Assembly: GCA_951394405.1 (NCBI GenBank)
Contig: OX596337.1
Coordinates: forward strand, 310,001-374,000
Origin: Coprinellus micaceus
Lineage: Eukaryota; Basidiomycota; Agaricomycetes; Agaricales; Psathyrellaceae
Length of the DNA: 64,000 nt
Direction of reading: 5' to 3'
The notes under the pieces: generated by a model
Database searches by the model: none
The model's input: only the letters and a program-made list of their open reading frames with translations
What the model was told of the DNA's origin: nothing
Made by a program: the position numbers and the translations under genes
Part shown: in pieces, positions 31,774 to 43,379 of the stretch
Position numbering within the stretch: position 1 is the first letter of the stretch
How the letters are laid out: every line of letters starts with the position of its first letter

Positions 31774-32697
31774 ATGGTCAATACGTCTGCACCTTCGACT
31801 GTCTACACCGCCACCCCCGTTTATCATACTACCCCTGTCTCAGTCTCCTCCTCCCTCTTGTCCGTCTCCTCCTCTCTCTTGTCCGTCTCCACCGACCCCA
31901 TCTCCGACGCCGCCCCCACTGTCAGCAAAGGAAAAGCCGCCACCATTCTCATCACTCCCAACATCATCCAACTCCCTGAACGTTCCTTCATCAACGTCCC
32001 TCACCAACCCTTCGACCTGCACACCGCCTTCACCGATGACGAGATCGTCACCGCCGAAGAGCAGATTGCAGAAATGAAGACGTACGAAGAACTCATAACA
32101 ATAGCAGGGAAAATCGGGACGCTTGTCACCTGCGCCACTCCTGGAGGACGACCCGAATGGACCGTTTGGATGGAGAATGCCAAGAAGGCCGAAGAATGGC
32201 TCAGAACCATCAAGGCCATCCACAACGACTACCATCACATCGCCAATCTGAAACCCACCCAACACGACGAATTCTGCACCACCCTCTCCTCCTATCGCAA
32301 CAACGCCACCTACCGTTTCAAATACTGGACCGACCTTGTCGAAAAACATATGGACAAAATCCGCCTCGCCGTCCGCACCACCCACCTCAAACCCCACAAC
32401 TTCGACTACCACAACCAGGTGTGGGGGTCGGTCACATTCTACAGACTGACGGACAAAGAAAAGAAGAGGAGGAGGGGAGAGGTATGTGGGAGTTGCAAGG
32501 AGCCTGGTCATTTCAAGACCGACCAGACTGGCTGGAAGTGCAGCCATTGCAAGGGGTCTGCCCCTCACCACTACCCTTGGGAATGCCCCAAGAAAATCAC
32601 CATCGTCCGTCGCCAATCAATCCAACTCAACAAGTCCGACGTCAAAAAGAAGTCTCGCCAAGAAACCCTGGGCCTCTACTTCCAAAACCCCGATTGA
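31774..32697 (+). CDS. Element 2 ORF3: homologue of element 1 ORF3
   Basis: An open frame of 307 codons starts at an ATG 91 nt after the pol stop. It aligns with element 1 ORF3 from IIQLPERSF through HTAFTDDEIVTAEEQIAEMK and FKYWTDLVEKHMDKIRLAVR to the finger. The finger has the same C-x2-C-x4-H-x9-C-x2-C-x6-H-x4-C spacing (about 32490-32590). The annotated end is probably premature. After the shared VKKK the homologous acidic Trp-rich tail (DDKWKYEEDNYDWYGDD) continues in another frame to about 32770, implying a small indel near 32660-32690. Unlike gag and pol in the same element, this ORF has no internal TGA. Confidence 0.72.
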   Translation: MVNTSAPSTVYTATPVYHTTPVSVSSSLLSVSSSLLSVSTDPISDAAPTVSKGKAATILITPNIIQLPERSFINVPHQPFDLHTAFTDDEIVTAEEQIAEMKTYEELITIAGKIGTLVTCATPGGRPEWTVWMENAKKAEEWLRTIKAIHNDYHHIANLKPTQHDEFCTTLSSYRNNATYRFKYWTDLVEKHMDKIRLAVRTTHLKPHNFDYHNQVWGSVTFYRLTDKEKKRRRGEVCGSCKEPGHFKTDQTGWKCSHCKGSAPHHYPWECPKKITIVRRQSIQLNKSDVKKKSRQETLGLYFQNPD

Positions 32698-32810
32698 CGA
32701 CAAATGGAAGTATGAAGAAGACAACTATGACTGGTATGGTGACGACGTGGAGTGGAACTACGTCAACTAGTTCATTCAATCCAGGGTCTCGAAGCATACA
32801 AGGGGGGTAA

Positions 32811-33586
32811 TGTTACATTTAGCTTCGCATACTATATCTTTTGCCCCTATCGTTTCTTCTTTCTTGTTGCAGACTCTTTTTATCTTTCAGCGGCTATCTC
32901 TTTCTTTTATGTAATATAGATTATCTCTTTCACTAGCGTTAAACACCCATTCTTTTATGACTCGTATTGTATGACTCGTTTAGTGCAGCTCTGCACAGTT
33001 TGTATGACGTGTATAGGCGCAGCCTTGCGCAGCTTCGTTTTACTCAGCCTGCACAGTTCTGCTTACTTGTATGCAGCCCGACGCAGCATTCCATAGTATA
33101 CGCAGCCATGCTCTGACTCAGCTCGGACTTGTAGTGACTCATAGCAACTTGTACCTCTCAGTATATATACCCCTACGACATACCAATGTACCTTAGCTTG
33201 TTATCCTTGTATCAACCTTTGTGACTACCCTCATCCTACTCTCCTGTTTCCCCTCTCTACTATACCCAGTGGAAACTGAAGCTCAACCACCATTCTAAAA
33301 CTCGCACATATTGACAACATCAAGCAACTCTTAGACACCATGAAAGACCTCATCCTCTAAGAAGATCCCAACAAAGAGAATAACCAAGACTGTGATGACA
33401 GCACCTACGACAAAGACCTAAAAGAATGGAGAGAAGTGAACATCGACATCACCCCCGACCCAAGACGTGATGTATGGCCACCAAACCGCACACACTGGTA
33501 GAACAACTACAATCGCCAATATTGAGCGTGCCAGAGATTGACCAGACAGAGCCGACTGTTGGAGACACCCCAACCAAGTCGTAACA
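32811..33586 (+). repeat. Element 2 3' LTR
   Basis: 776 bp, from TGTTACATTTAGC to AAGTCGTAACA. It differs from the 5' LTR mainly by CG versus TG or CA. Confidence 0.88.
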
Positions 33587-33870
33587 ATATGTGGGTTCCG
33601 CCTGAGAGGGGTAGGTGGGGTTTGCTTGGCGATGGAGCGAGTGTCGATTGAGACGAGACTCAGGCTACTTGGATAGTGCAGGCTCGAAATGTAGACAAAG
33701 GGCATGGAAGGAGTGGTGGAGGATGGTCGGGACTGCATAGCATTGAAGGCGAACGAATAGGGTTGTTTAGGGTAGAAAGAAAGAAAGATATTTGACGTAG
33801 CAATTATTTAGGGCCCTATTGAGTTGGTTTTAACTCAGTCGCGTGGCTTGCGAAAGTTCTTCCAATTCCA
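33587..33870. other. No gene recognised
   Basis: A short unassigned spacer between element 2 and an integrase fragment. It does not continue element 3. Confidence 0.4.
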
Positions 33871-34440
33871 TCATTGTTTGATCTCCTGTACCAAATCGGT
33901 GTCTGATGTATCAGTCCCTGAATCTGAAATGTTTTCTCCATCCTCGTCCAAGTTCTGGTTCATGAATTTGTGCTTCTGTGTAATGTAGGGTAGAATACGA
34001 AATGCTCCTATCCGTTGGCGTTGAACTGCTCCGTCAAGTTCTTGTACAACATACGATCCATTTGAATTTCTCCGCACAACTTTGTATGGTCCAAGGTTCC
34101 GCTGCTTGTGCTTGCGGTTATGGGACGTTTTGATGCTTGTGTTCCTCACAAGTACTAAGTCTCCTTTGTCAAACGTCTGGCTCGTAAGCTTTCTTGCAAA
34201 CCACTTCTCAAATTGCTCTTTCGACTTAAAGCACGCCTTCTTCAGTGATGTTGCTGCTCGTTCAATATCTCTGGGTAGCTTTTTGAGTTGTCATATGCGC
34301 AACGCTAACGGGTCACTTGTAGACATGTTGGGATGGAATCCGGTGACCATAAAGGTTGCCTCCACTAAATCCATGGGAAGAAGCGGATCCGTTCCATGCA
34401 ACAACTGATACGGTGAAGCTGCTTGACCGTATCGGGACCA
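33871..34440 (-). pseudogene. Integrase C-terminal fragment of a further gypsy-type element
   Basis: Minus-strand translation gives SRYGQAASPYQLLHGTDPLL, VEATFMVTGFHPNM, a TGA, QLKKLPRDIERAATSL and FARKLTSQTFDKGDLVLVRN. It then runs through LGPYKVVRRNSNGSYVVQEL to AFRILPY. This is the end of the integrase core plus the C-terminal domain. No LTR is visible at either side. Upstream on the minus strand it abuts the broken GCM gene. Confidence 0.7.
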
Positions 34441-34560
34441 CGCCCATCGCCTGGTTCATAGTCTTGCTTCCGCTTCCGTGGTGTGTTATTAGGTTCAGAG
34501 GGCTTCCACCGTGTCTCTAAATATGGCATCCAATCAGTATACATCACTCAAAGTTAGTTA

Positions 34561-36999
34561 TCAACTGAAGAACGGCGTACTATTTGCAAGCTTGCACTGG
34601 GCTTCCATCTCCTGCATATGCAAGAGCAGATTCTTTCCCCCATCAACAAGATCGTGCCCATACCCCACAGCGTGATTAAGCAAAGAGCGCTGGTGCTCAA
34701 CGGGATTTGAAGTTGAGGGTACCTGCTCACGGTGCTCCTGCGAGATGATTTTCTTGACGGGAAACGTCATCTTTGCTACCCAGCTCCGGGTCCACCAGCT
34801 GATCCACTCCTTGATGCGAGGATATCCCTGAATGATATCAGAAACGGCCGCAGCAAACTCCTCCTCAGTCGTATCTGTTCCAAACAGCGTATCGATGAGC
34901 TTCTTGAACTGGGGAGCACCTCCAGGCGTGACCAACGCGGCAGTGTCGCGGATGCGGTTGTATGAAGACATGAAGTGGACATGACACCCAACTGCGTATG
35001 CGTTCTCCTCGAGGTTTTTGCGCTCAGCTGCTTGTGCAGCAGGGCTAAGGTCTAAGAATGCCTGCCCCATCGACTTGATGACCGCATTTGCAAACTCCAC
35101 TCCGTGCACTTTTCGTTGTGCAGCTTAGTCAGTGACCTATTTACCCCAGCATCAGCCATTCGGAAGTTGGCCTGTAGGCAGTGAGGAGCAACACACCTGA
35201 AGCAGCAACTCTCGAGTAAACCTCTCGCCCGCCACAGCAAGAATGAAGTTGTAAAGGGCCTCAAAGTGGGCGCGGTGGTGTTGAAAGTCTTGCCGCGCAA
35301 TCCAGGTAAAGAGGACCGGAACCCAACTTGAGAGCTTTGCCAAAAAGACTGCTGTAACAAGGAGTACCCCTTTGTCAACACTGCTGCTGAAGTATGAGTT
35401 GTTACCGTTGGTAACAAGACCGTGCCGCCCTTGAGATTTCGGGTTCTCAGCAATCCAGTCTTCAACAGTCTCTTGAAGAACTTGACGCATAAACTCGGTC
35501 TGAAACATCAGATATCGAGTCCCAGTGAGAGAGTGCTGCACGATAAAAGGCTCGCCATTGGAATCTTTGAGATCCCCAAGTTCCTTCAACGCGGCGAACC
35601 CGCCCTTCATTGATGCGGCCGTAGTGATGCCCTGGCGCTTAATCGACTTGTTCCTCTGATACCGAGCGGTCCCCGGCTTGGCAAGTATCTCCGAGATCTT
35701 GTACGCCGGCTTGGAGTTGAGGGACCCCGTGCGAAGCTGATGGGCTGTTGCATTGGGATTCTGTCGGACGAGTTCATCAAACTCGTCCTCCTGTTCTTGG
35801 GAGAGCGTGCTGCTAGGAGGCGGTCGTTCGTGCGTGTGCGTCCCCTTCTGCTGCCAAACGAGAGTGGGAACATCACCAACAACAGTGGCCCACTCATTGG
35901 ACTTCACCGAGCATTTAATCTCCACCCATTCACCCCCACAGTTCTCGCATGGCACATTCAATTGTGTTGCCTTTCGCGCAGACGTCTGAGTTTTTGGGCG
36001 GTCGAGTCGGCCGCACCCAGAGCACCGCAGAACACCCAGGCATTTCCTGACCCGAGTTTGTACGCCATTCTTAACCGGGTTTCCTTCGTTGCGCCACGCC
36101 CACTGGTTGCAGTGGTAAGTCTTCGCGTTTGGTGATTCTGCTGGGCACATAAGCTTTGTGTCTCCGTTTGGGTAGTTTTTCGGGTCGTCTGGGGGGTCTA
36201 AGAAGATGAATACAATGAGGGGTCCTGGTGCTTGAACAATGGGGACTCACCGCCTATCGCAGACTTCTCAGAATCTGTTCCCGACTCGGAGTCGGACGAC
36301 CCAGATTCTTCATCGGTACTACTCCCTTGGCCTCCGGATTTCTCAACCGCATGGCGCTGAGCTGTGGCCAGACGTCCAGTGTCCCGCATTTGCTGTTCCC
36401 GGGCCCTGGCTTGGTCTCCCACCCTTGGAGCCGGTACAACGGGGCGGGTCTGAACTGGGATGGACTGCGTCAGTGGCGGAGGTGGGGGACCGTATACTGG
36501 GATGGGCTGCGTCGGTGGCGGAGGCGGGGGACCGTATACTGGGGGTGTTGCATAGTAAGGAGGCATGCCATAGACGCCACCATATTGGCCGTGGGCAAAG
36601 GGCGGTGGAACTGGCGCTTGAGCAAAAGGTGGAAGGGGAGCGAAGGGCAGTTGCATGCCTACGAGAACAGTTCACCCTACATCAGCCAGTCTCGAGCCTC
36701 GCATATATCAAGATCACTTTACCGAGATAGTTAGCATACTGAGGCATACTATACTGCCCTGGATAGCCTTGGCCTGGGTGTCTGAGGTGTGTAGGCGCCA
36801 TGCCGCGCTCGATCTGCTCAACGCGAGCATATAAGCTTGCTAGTTCGTCTTGATGGCCCTCTTCCGGAGTTGGTGGTTGCTCAAGCCTTTTAGACTTGTG
36901 CCTTCCTCGTTGACCATATTTACTCGACACTGCGAAAGAGAACGAACGTTGTCCGTAGATTTTCACGGAGGCGCAAGGGCGCTTGTCGGGGCGGATCAC
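34561..36999 (-). pseudogene. GCM-finger, MULE-like transposase gene, inactivated
   Basis: Exons read on the minus strand: about 36999-36723, then 36658 to about 36250, then about 36195-35197, then 35136-34561. Introns at 36659-36722 (64 nt), near 36200-36250 (GTGAGT to CTTAG) and 35137-35196 (60 nt) keep frame. The N-terminus has a short coiled coil (DELASLYARVEQIERG) and a Pro/Gly/Tyr-rich stretch. Next is a GCM-type zinc domain: WAWRNEGNP, RKCLGVLRC..C, VPCENCGGEW, KGTHTHERP. The core has VTNGNNSYF, LLVTAVFL, WVPVLFTWI and HHRAHFEAL, as in MULE-type DDE transposases. WRKY-GCM1 fingers are known in such transposases. The usual TDG is TNG, and the second catalytic motif reads V-T-D-stop-A-A-Q-R (TAA at 35125-35127). 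The start codon is unresolved. Confidence 0.75.
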
Positions 37000-38050
37000 G
37001 ATCGACGTTCGGGACTACGATTTCCCGCTAGACACAGGGGCTAAGTAGGACAGCTAACGATACCTTTCCTCTCTGACTCAATCTCCATGAAGGGGTAGAC
37101 TATCGAAAACCGATGGCATTGGCGTGAAGGGTACGACCGTAACAGCGTACAAAAATCTAATAAGGCCACGGTTAGCAAACGTACACAACGAAGAGGATTT
37201 CAAACGCACCTATTAACACATATAGCACACTATCACACTGCTGGTACACTGCTGCTCTGTCCTCTAGTCTCCTTCACGTCCCATGTTCCATCGCGGTGCC
37301 GGAAACGACAAGTCCATACCGAGGGTCATCCTAGGCTGATTTGATGGTCCTGATTGACGACACCGAGGGTTGAGGACATCCTTCGAGCGGCCAAGGTGTG
37401 CACAAGCAGAGTAGCAGCGAGTGTGGTCGGGTAAGACGACTGTTTGAAGGAAGAACTGATTTGGAACTCACCTGTCAACGGCGCGGGCGGTGTTGTAATT
37501 TGATACACACGCACCCACAACTCTCACACACCGCGTGGTCACCCAAACGTTGTCCACTACTATAAGACGCAGGCATATCCTCATATACAATACTGTCAGT
37601 CCGTGCCGGTGCCCTTTAATTACTGTAGGCAGCTTAGAGTAACTTTCCGGTTACTGGGGGGTAACTTTGACGATGGGTCACCTCAAAGTTAACCGTCAAG
37701 TTACTTTATTCACTTTGATGTTCAAGCCTCGCGTCATGTTCAAGTGAGCGATGTCACCTATTTGGCCCATGATCCACTTACATACCCACATATTCTGGAT
37801 GGTCGGACTCAAACGCATGGCCTACGACGCTATAACCACACGCTCAGCGGAAGTGTGTGCATATATTACTCTCCCTACCACACCCTTGGTAAAGTGTCAA
37901 GGCGATCCGTCAAACGTCACTCGTTCAATCCATAAAGCTTAATACATGGCCAAGGTACATTGTAGCGACGCTGTCCCGCTACCTCGAGGCTAAGATCACT
38001 CCAAAGTTAGGCTAAATGCGTGAAGGGCAGAAAGCACGGGTCAAACGTTA
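37000..38050. other. No gene recognised; inverted repeat near 37650-37700
   Basis: The only structure I see is GGTAACTTTGA followed 12 nt later by its near reverse complement TCAAAGTTAACC, with other GTTACTTT words nearby (37620-37715 and 38058-38070). No ORF of note. Confidence 0.4.
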
Positions 38051-38059
38051 GAGAGAAAA

Positions 38060-38560
38060 AGTTACTTTTTCAATCACCCTATGACGGCATAGCTGATAAT
38101 CATGAGCATAAGGGACAAGACCCCCCCGCTATATGAGAAGGACCCTGAGTATTATGTCGATCAGTGCGAAATCCCGTCGGGGAGAATAAGATTGACTCGC
38201 GTACAGTGCAACAAGATCGCCTTTGTAATCGCACCTTCACTATACGTTTCCAGGAGAAGGTCGGGCTCCGACAGCCCCAAGATACTATACAGTTTCTTGA
38301 GGCACGGACCGTCCTCAGTTACCAGGTTTGGCGCTGAGGTGCCCCCTCGGAACTGCACTCGGCCGAGTTTGTTGGCGATGCTGATTCCGATTACCGTGGC
38401 CCCGAGGTTAAGGAATATGGAGCCATAGCAGAGTGCGAGGATCCGGTCCTTAGTTGCACGGCTGGTCCCTGCGGAATAACTATCCTGGGCCTTGAAGAAT
38501 TCATACAAATGTGCGGATACGCCAGCGAATAACGCAGACTGGGTTCATATCCTTGTGTAA
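38060..38560 (-). pseudogene. Decayed paralogue of the four-helix membrane protein
   Basis: The minus strand reads SALFAGVSAHLYEFFK after a CCCAG splice end, then DSYSAGTSRATKDRILALCY, FLNLGATVIGISIANKLGRV and HCTRVNLILPDGISH. A TGA and a TAA then interrupt what should be the third helix (YSGSFSYSGGVLSLMLM). It aligns along its length with the gene at 2546-3493. Confidence 0.7.
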
Positions 38561-40649
38561 ATTCGGAGAGAATAAGCGGATAGCACTTGACGACCCACAA
38601 CGAGTGCGACATTTTCCATGGACGACTTTGAGCTGTTCAGGAGATATTTTTGGTGAGGTGGTAGTTCTTCTGTTGGAGTGGAAACGGGGGCGTCAGCAAT
38701 CCATTCAAAGATTTGGGTTCATTTCGTGGGCGCCATGGCTTGCTCTCGGGGCCATACTGACCCAGTTGGTGCTGAGATACAGCTGTGGCCCTTTCAATGA
38801 GGGGGATGGAAAGGAGACTTGGTGGGGGGTTGCTATGATCGTCGATGACATCGCTCTTGATATACTCCAAGCCGCGTGTACTCAACGCGGAAAATGCGTT
38901 TCAAGCGTGTGCTATTCTCGACCCTATCTCCTTGAAACTGTGACGGGGATCCCTCTAATTCATTAGACAAGTACCGCACCGCTTGCCAGCGCTCGTAAGG
39001 CTGTTGACAGGTCCTGTCAAGTGAAAAAGCGACAAGTGTGGCAAGTTTATCTAAAAGGGTTGGTAACCGTGCATGCCAGTTGAGCTTTTCACTGGAGTTC
39101 TGCTTGCTATCTCAGGGAAATTCAATACGAATAGCGTGGATGGTTTGGGCTTTCGCCTGTTCCCGATTTCCAGACGTGGGAGGGTGCGAACACCCCCAAG
39201 CTAATTGGCGGGTTTCCTGATTTCATTTGCGGTGGACCAGAGTCACGGGGCAACAGTGCCTGTACGAAAGAGGTAAGAAGTCCCAGCGCCTGAGCGTGTC
39301 CGACTTACACTCGAAATTGAACGTTTAAGTATCGCACCAGGTTCTTACAGCTGTGAAGATAAGGGCCACCACATCTGTGGCGATGGCCTTCATAGCCGGC
39401 CCATCACCACCGCAGACCACCTAACTCACCCTTTCATCAATGTATCCCACAAAGCTGGCACATAGGCTTTACTGACCCACGCATTTCTACTCCGAGGTGG
39501 TCGCTCGGAGCTCCGCGTGGCCTTCAGGTGCTCACGCAGCTCTTTGATTTAAAGATAGTATCGACACGATGAGCCCCCGTCTAGCCGAGCATTTCTGTCT
39601 CCCCGCACTCCCCCTAGTAGACGTTTGGACGTTGTCTATACTTATCCCCGGACCCACCTAAACGGATTAATGCGATCTCCACTTCGCACAGATCACAGAT
39701 AGGCGCCCGTGATGAACCGAGTACGACCAGCCAATCAGAAACGCGGTACATCGACGTCCCATTCAATTGTGACTGAGGGCACGATAACTCCTCAGCCAAA
39801 ACGAGGTGCAAAACAGCTATCAGGCTGTGATCGTAGTTTTGCGGTTCGACTTCCAGGGTAACAGGATCTCTTGGTCGATGCACGGTAAGTGTATCCATAA
39901 TAGCCCGGAACCACTGGAAATGGACGCAAACAACCGCTCATGCGCCGAGGAAACTTTGGCTCCTGATCGTCACGCACGTCACAACGTTGAGACTTCTCGA
40001 TTTGTTTCTCCGCAAAGGTAACGCACGCTTGAACGCCGCGGTAAATCGTTTTCGCCGCCCTTGTGGACAGCAGGCTGCGGAAGATGAGGGCGCTTTCAAG
40101 GCTCCCTGCAAGACGATGGGGTCCCTGGAAGTCGGGCTGTCGCGGATATCTGTTACGGGTGGGGATCATGCCGTCCGACCAGCCTCGGGGTAAGTAATTG
40201 ATATTGCCCGGGAAGGAAAGTGCAATGCGTATCTGAGCGTGAAGTCGGACTCTCGCAGATATCTGTTAGGTGGTGACGGGCACTCACCAGGTGGGGGTCA
40301 TGCCATAATTCATCTGAACAGCACACTGCGTTGTTGATGTACCCAAAAATCTCCGTGAGACGAGGTCTAAGTTAACTCTAAGCGCCCACAGGCGACACAC
40401 ACTCGCAGCCAGCCCTGGGGTACATATGTATCGATATCGCACAGCAACGAAAGTACAGTGCGCACCCGAACGTCGTATTTTGTCTTGGAAGGGGGGCGTT
40501 TCGGGAGGCCGAGGGCAAAGGCGCCTTTGGGAATGCTCCCGCAGCTTGAGAGGCACTCGCAAGTTCACCGGTCGCTCGACAAACACCTCGATTCATCCAG
40601 GTATAATCTGATGGCCCGTAACGAGTGAGGACTAGGCGGATATCCCAAG
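38561..40649. other. No gene recognised; a short direct repeat
   Basis: I see no coding family. A diverged direct repeat is present (GCGGATATCTGTTACGGGTG near 40141 and GCAGATATCTGTTAGGTGGT near 40255, each followed by GGGG(A/T)CATGCC). Confidence 0.4.
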
Positions 40650-40790
40650 GCCTGGGCGACTCGGCGGATCCTGTTGGGGTGTGCAGAGAACCTGGATCCC
40701 GTCGAGGGTGTCTGCGATGAGAAATCCTGAAATGAAGAGTGGCCAGGATATACTATGTATGTAGGTAGGCGATGGGGGACAGGCTGAGGA
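40650..40790 (-). pseudogene. Small relic of the four-helix membrane protein family
   Basis: The minus strand reads WPLFISGFLIADTLDGIQVL, matching LSGFLIIDALGEIQ of the gene at 2546-3493. Flanking sequence does not continue the family. Confidence 0.4.
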
Positions 40791-43379
40791 AATGCGCCGT
40801 AGGGCGAAGTTACAGTATGAAGTGCATAAATCAGCGGCTGGTTGCGCTCAGTGGAGGCGGCACCATCGCTCGAAAGATCGAGACGTCCGTGTTCCGGGTT
40901 GTGGCTACAAGAAAGGTAGTAGTAAAGCGTACGGTTTCGCCGTGTCGCAAGTCGGCGGCCCTGATCTCCCAGGTCCGAGTCTACGACGCCCGGAAGCCTG
41001 AATTAGATGATCATGAACAGTGAGCCATTACAGGAGACCGGAGACCAGACGCCGAACGAGAGTGAATGAATGTAAGGAATAGGAAGCGCAAAGTTGGGGG
41101 ATGCCTTTAACCTGGATCAAGTACGCAGCGGTCGATTTTGGTTTGGTCGAGTATGTACATAGCGTTCGGCTGTGGCCGTGTCAAGTACACGGCGTTCGAC
41201 TTTGTCGTCCATGGGGGCGCCGGAACTGGGGTCCCAAGAGGTAAGCCTTGAAACCGCGGCGGTCAATCGTGTTTGCGCAGTGATGGAGTTACTCGAACCG
41301 CAGCAGGGTCGATGGAGTCACCCACACCGCCGGCATGGTCATAAGCATCGCGGGACCTGTGTCGACCAGAACAGGACCTCGGATGGGTATGTACCTCGCA
41401 GCGGTGTAGTCGCTAGAAATTAGAGGCCCGACGGGGTTGAGAGCCTCCAAACAACCACAGAGTATCGAAGCTGCATCCCATCATGCGCACGTGGACGAGG
41501 CGTTTTGCGAGTGATACCGTCGTCGACGAACTGATGTCGACGAGCGCGATGGACAGATCGCAGCACCCTCATCGCAGTTCGTAGATTTAGGCGTTGAGGT
41601 CGAGGGGGAGTCGAGTTCGAACCGTTGTTGTCGGGCATCATCCAGCGCTCGATCAAGGCGGGTGGGGTACAGCAGGGCGTGGGGAGACGAGGAGCGTTGC
41701 AGGAAACAGAAGGGATATGACGCCCATCGCGAGCGTCCAGAACGAAGAAGCGCCCGTACATAGCACCCCCACGCATGGCAACTCCGAGCCCGAAGCGATC
41801 AAGGCACCTGCCGGCGGCTCCACCCCCGCCGTCAAATGCCGAATCCCCCCGGTCCCCATCGGTGCCCTTAGCGCCTGCTCGCGATGGCAACACAGACTGG
41901 CTTTTATCTCTAAAATCAAATTTGTTGGTTTTGTATTGTCCGATTCCTCTTATCTCAGCTCTCTATTGATACGCTTTCATCTTCATCTCTCTCGACGACC
42001 GAATCTCAGGCGCGAAGGATCCCAGGCGTGTGGGACAAGGAGGGAGAGAGACAAGGGAAAGGGCTAGCAACGCTCGAGTCAGCAACGCACCCCCTCCAGG
42101 ACAAACACGGAAGCGATCGTCACTGGCCTCGTTGCATCCATCCAACTCAATTCGTCCGCCCACATCCGCACACAAATCGGCATCTGCATACAAACGCAGC
42201 CCCTAGGAACGGGTGGCGGGAGAGTCATTGGAACGACAACGCCATAGCACGCAAGTTAGGGGGCAGCGGGAGTGAGCACACACGCAGGGAAAGCAGGAGA
42301 TACACATCACAGAGAGCAGGGGAGAAGGAAACGATGGCACCCGCAGCGGTAGTAGACACGATGGACGTAGGCGACCACATCGGTACGTATTCCCTCCTCT
42401 CCCTTCGTTTCAGGTTTCGTTGCCTATACGTATTCTCCTCATGCTTCCCTCATTGCCTGCCTGCCTCTCTGCCTTGCGCAGCGCATAGCTTGCTACGCAC
42501 CACGGACTTTCGCCTCTACTTCCATGCTGTTGTTACTTCTCCTCGGGACTACGATCTCCTTTCTTCCTTCTGCGCAACTCAAAGGCGAGAAACGGCTCTT
42601 GCCATCGCCCTCTCCCTGTCCCTCTCTCGCTCCCTTGAGCTGCGGTCCAGCCAACGCCTCGACGACGAGCTCCAGCCGCCATCTTCCTCTTCGCACCCAC
42701 ACCGATATCCTGCTCCGCTTCTATTTCCCCTGCTCTCTCCTGTTCTCCCTCTCACAGGGCAGAGCAGAGTCCTAAAGGCGGACGGGTACAGCAGTCCTTA
42801 CCAAACCACAGGCTCTGGTACAACCAAGCCAGGGCAGCTTCTCCGTTCTTACTTTTTCGAACCTCCCAAGGCACCTAAGCTTCCTCCTCTCATTCACATA
42901 TGCCTTCCTCTACGCCCATATCATCCATATACTCACCCTCTGCCCCTTAGGCAATGCCTCTCCCTCAACACACCTCCCCTCCGCATCTCCCTTGCCCTCC
43001 TACTCATCCCTTTCCTCGCGCCCGGTTGGGGAGTCTGTTCGTCGTTGGACGCTTGACTGAACCTGGGCAGCGTGGCGGGGGGGAGTTGGCATCAGCGGTG
43101 GTGTAGATAGGGCTATCCCATAAGAACGTTAGCCCATAGGCGGCGGGCCTGCCAAGGATACGTGTCTGCAAAATAATGATTAGCCGACGCCGTAGCAAGA
43201 CATTAATCCCAGGGGGACGGGACGAGACAAGGCTCGTACCCTGAATCCACGTCGATCCAACCATGGGAAGGGATAAGAGGGATTGGTGGTGCCGAAGGCA
43301 ACGTGTAGGTCTTTAGGGGTGATTGGACGAAGGTAGATTGTATACACGCTTGCTCACAACATTACAGGGCGGAGAACAG
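40791..43379. other. No gene established; one possible first exon at 42334
   Basis: Open frames are numerous but mutually inconsistent. An ATG at 42334 (MAPAAVVDTMDVGDHIG) runs into a good 5' splice site (GTACGT, 42383) and is followed by pyrimidine-rich sequence, as a real first exon would be. I could not find the next exon. Confidence 0.3.

Larger units (their letters stand above)
25863..33586 (+). mobile_element. Element 2: degenerate relative of element 1
   Basis: The order on the plus strand is LTR (25863-26702), PBS, gag, pol, ORF3, polypurine tract (GGGGGGTAA) and LTR (32811-33586). Homology to element 1 holds along the whole coding length. Gag and pol carry many in-frame TGA codons, and integrase has an internal deletion. 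The five bases flanking the two ends (CGTGA before, ATATG after) do not match. It is inserted into the RT of element 3, but element 3 sequence does not resume on the far side. Confidence 0.85.

Noticed and set aside
31840..32616. 258-codon minus-strand ORF rich in Gly/Val/Asp
   Set aside because: Antisense shadow of element 2 ORF3, with composition mirroring it.
35136..35196. Alternative 30-nt intron ending at CCTACAG
   Set aside because: It is too short for this genome and leads into a frame that loses the AAQRKVHGVEFANAV continuation.
37650..37700. Hairpin as a terminator or small RNA
   Set aside because: The stem is short and imperfect, with no adjacent gene end. It may be the edge of an unrecognised small repeat.
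42028..43056. Long open frame of 342 codons
   Set aside because: Low-complexity Ser/Pro/Leu composition, no motif, and a good 5' splice site lies inside it. Probably a chance frame over intron sequence.
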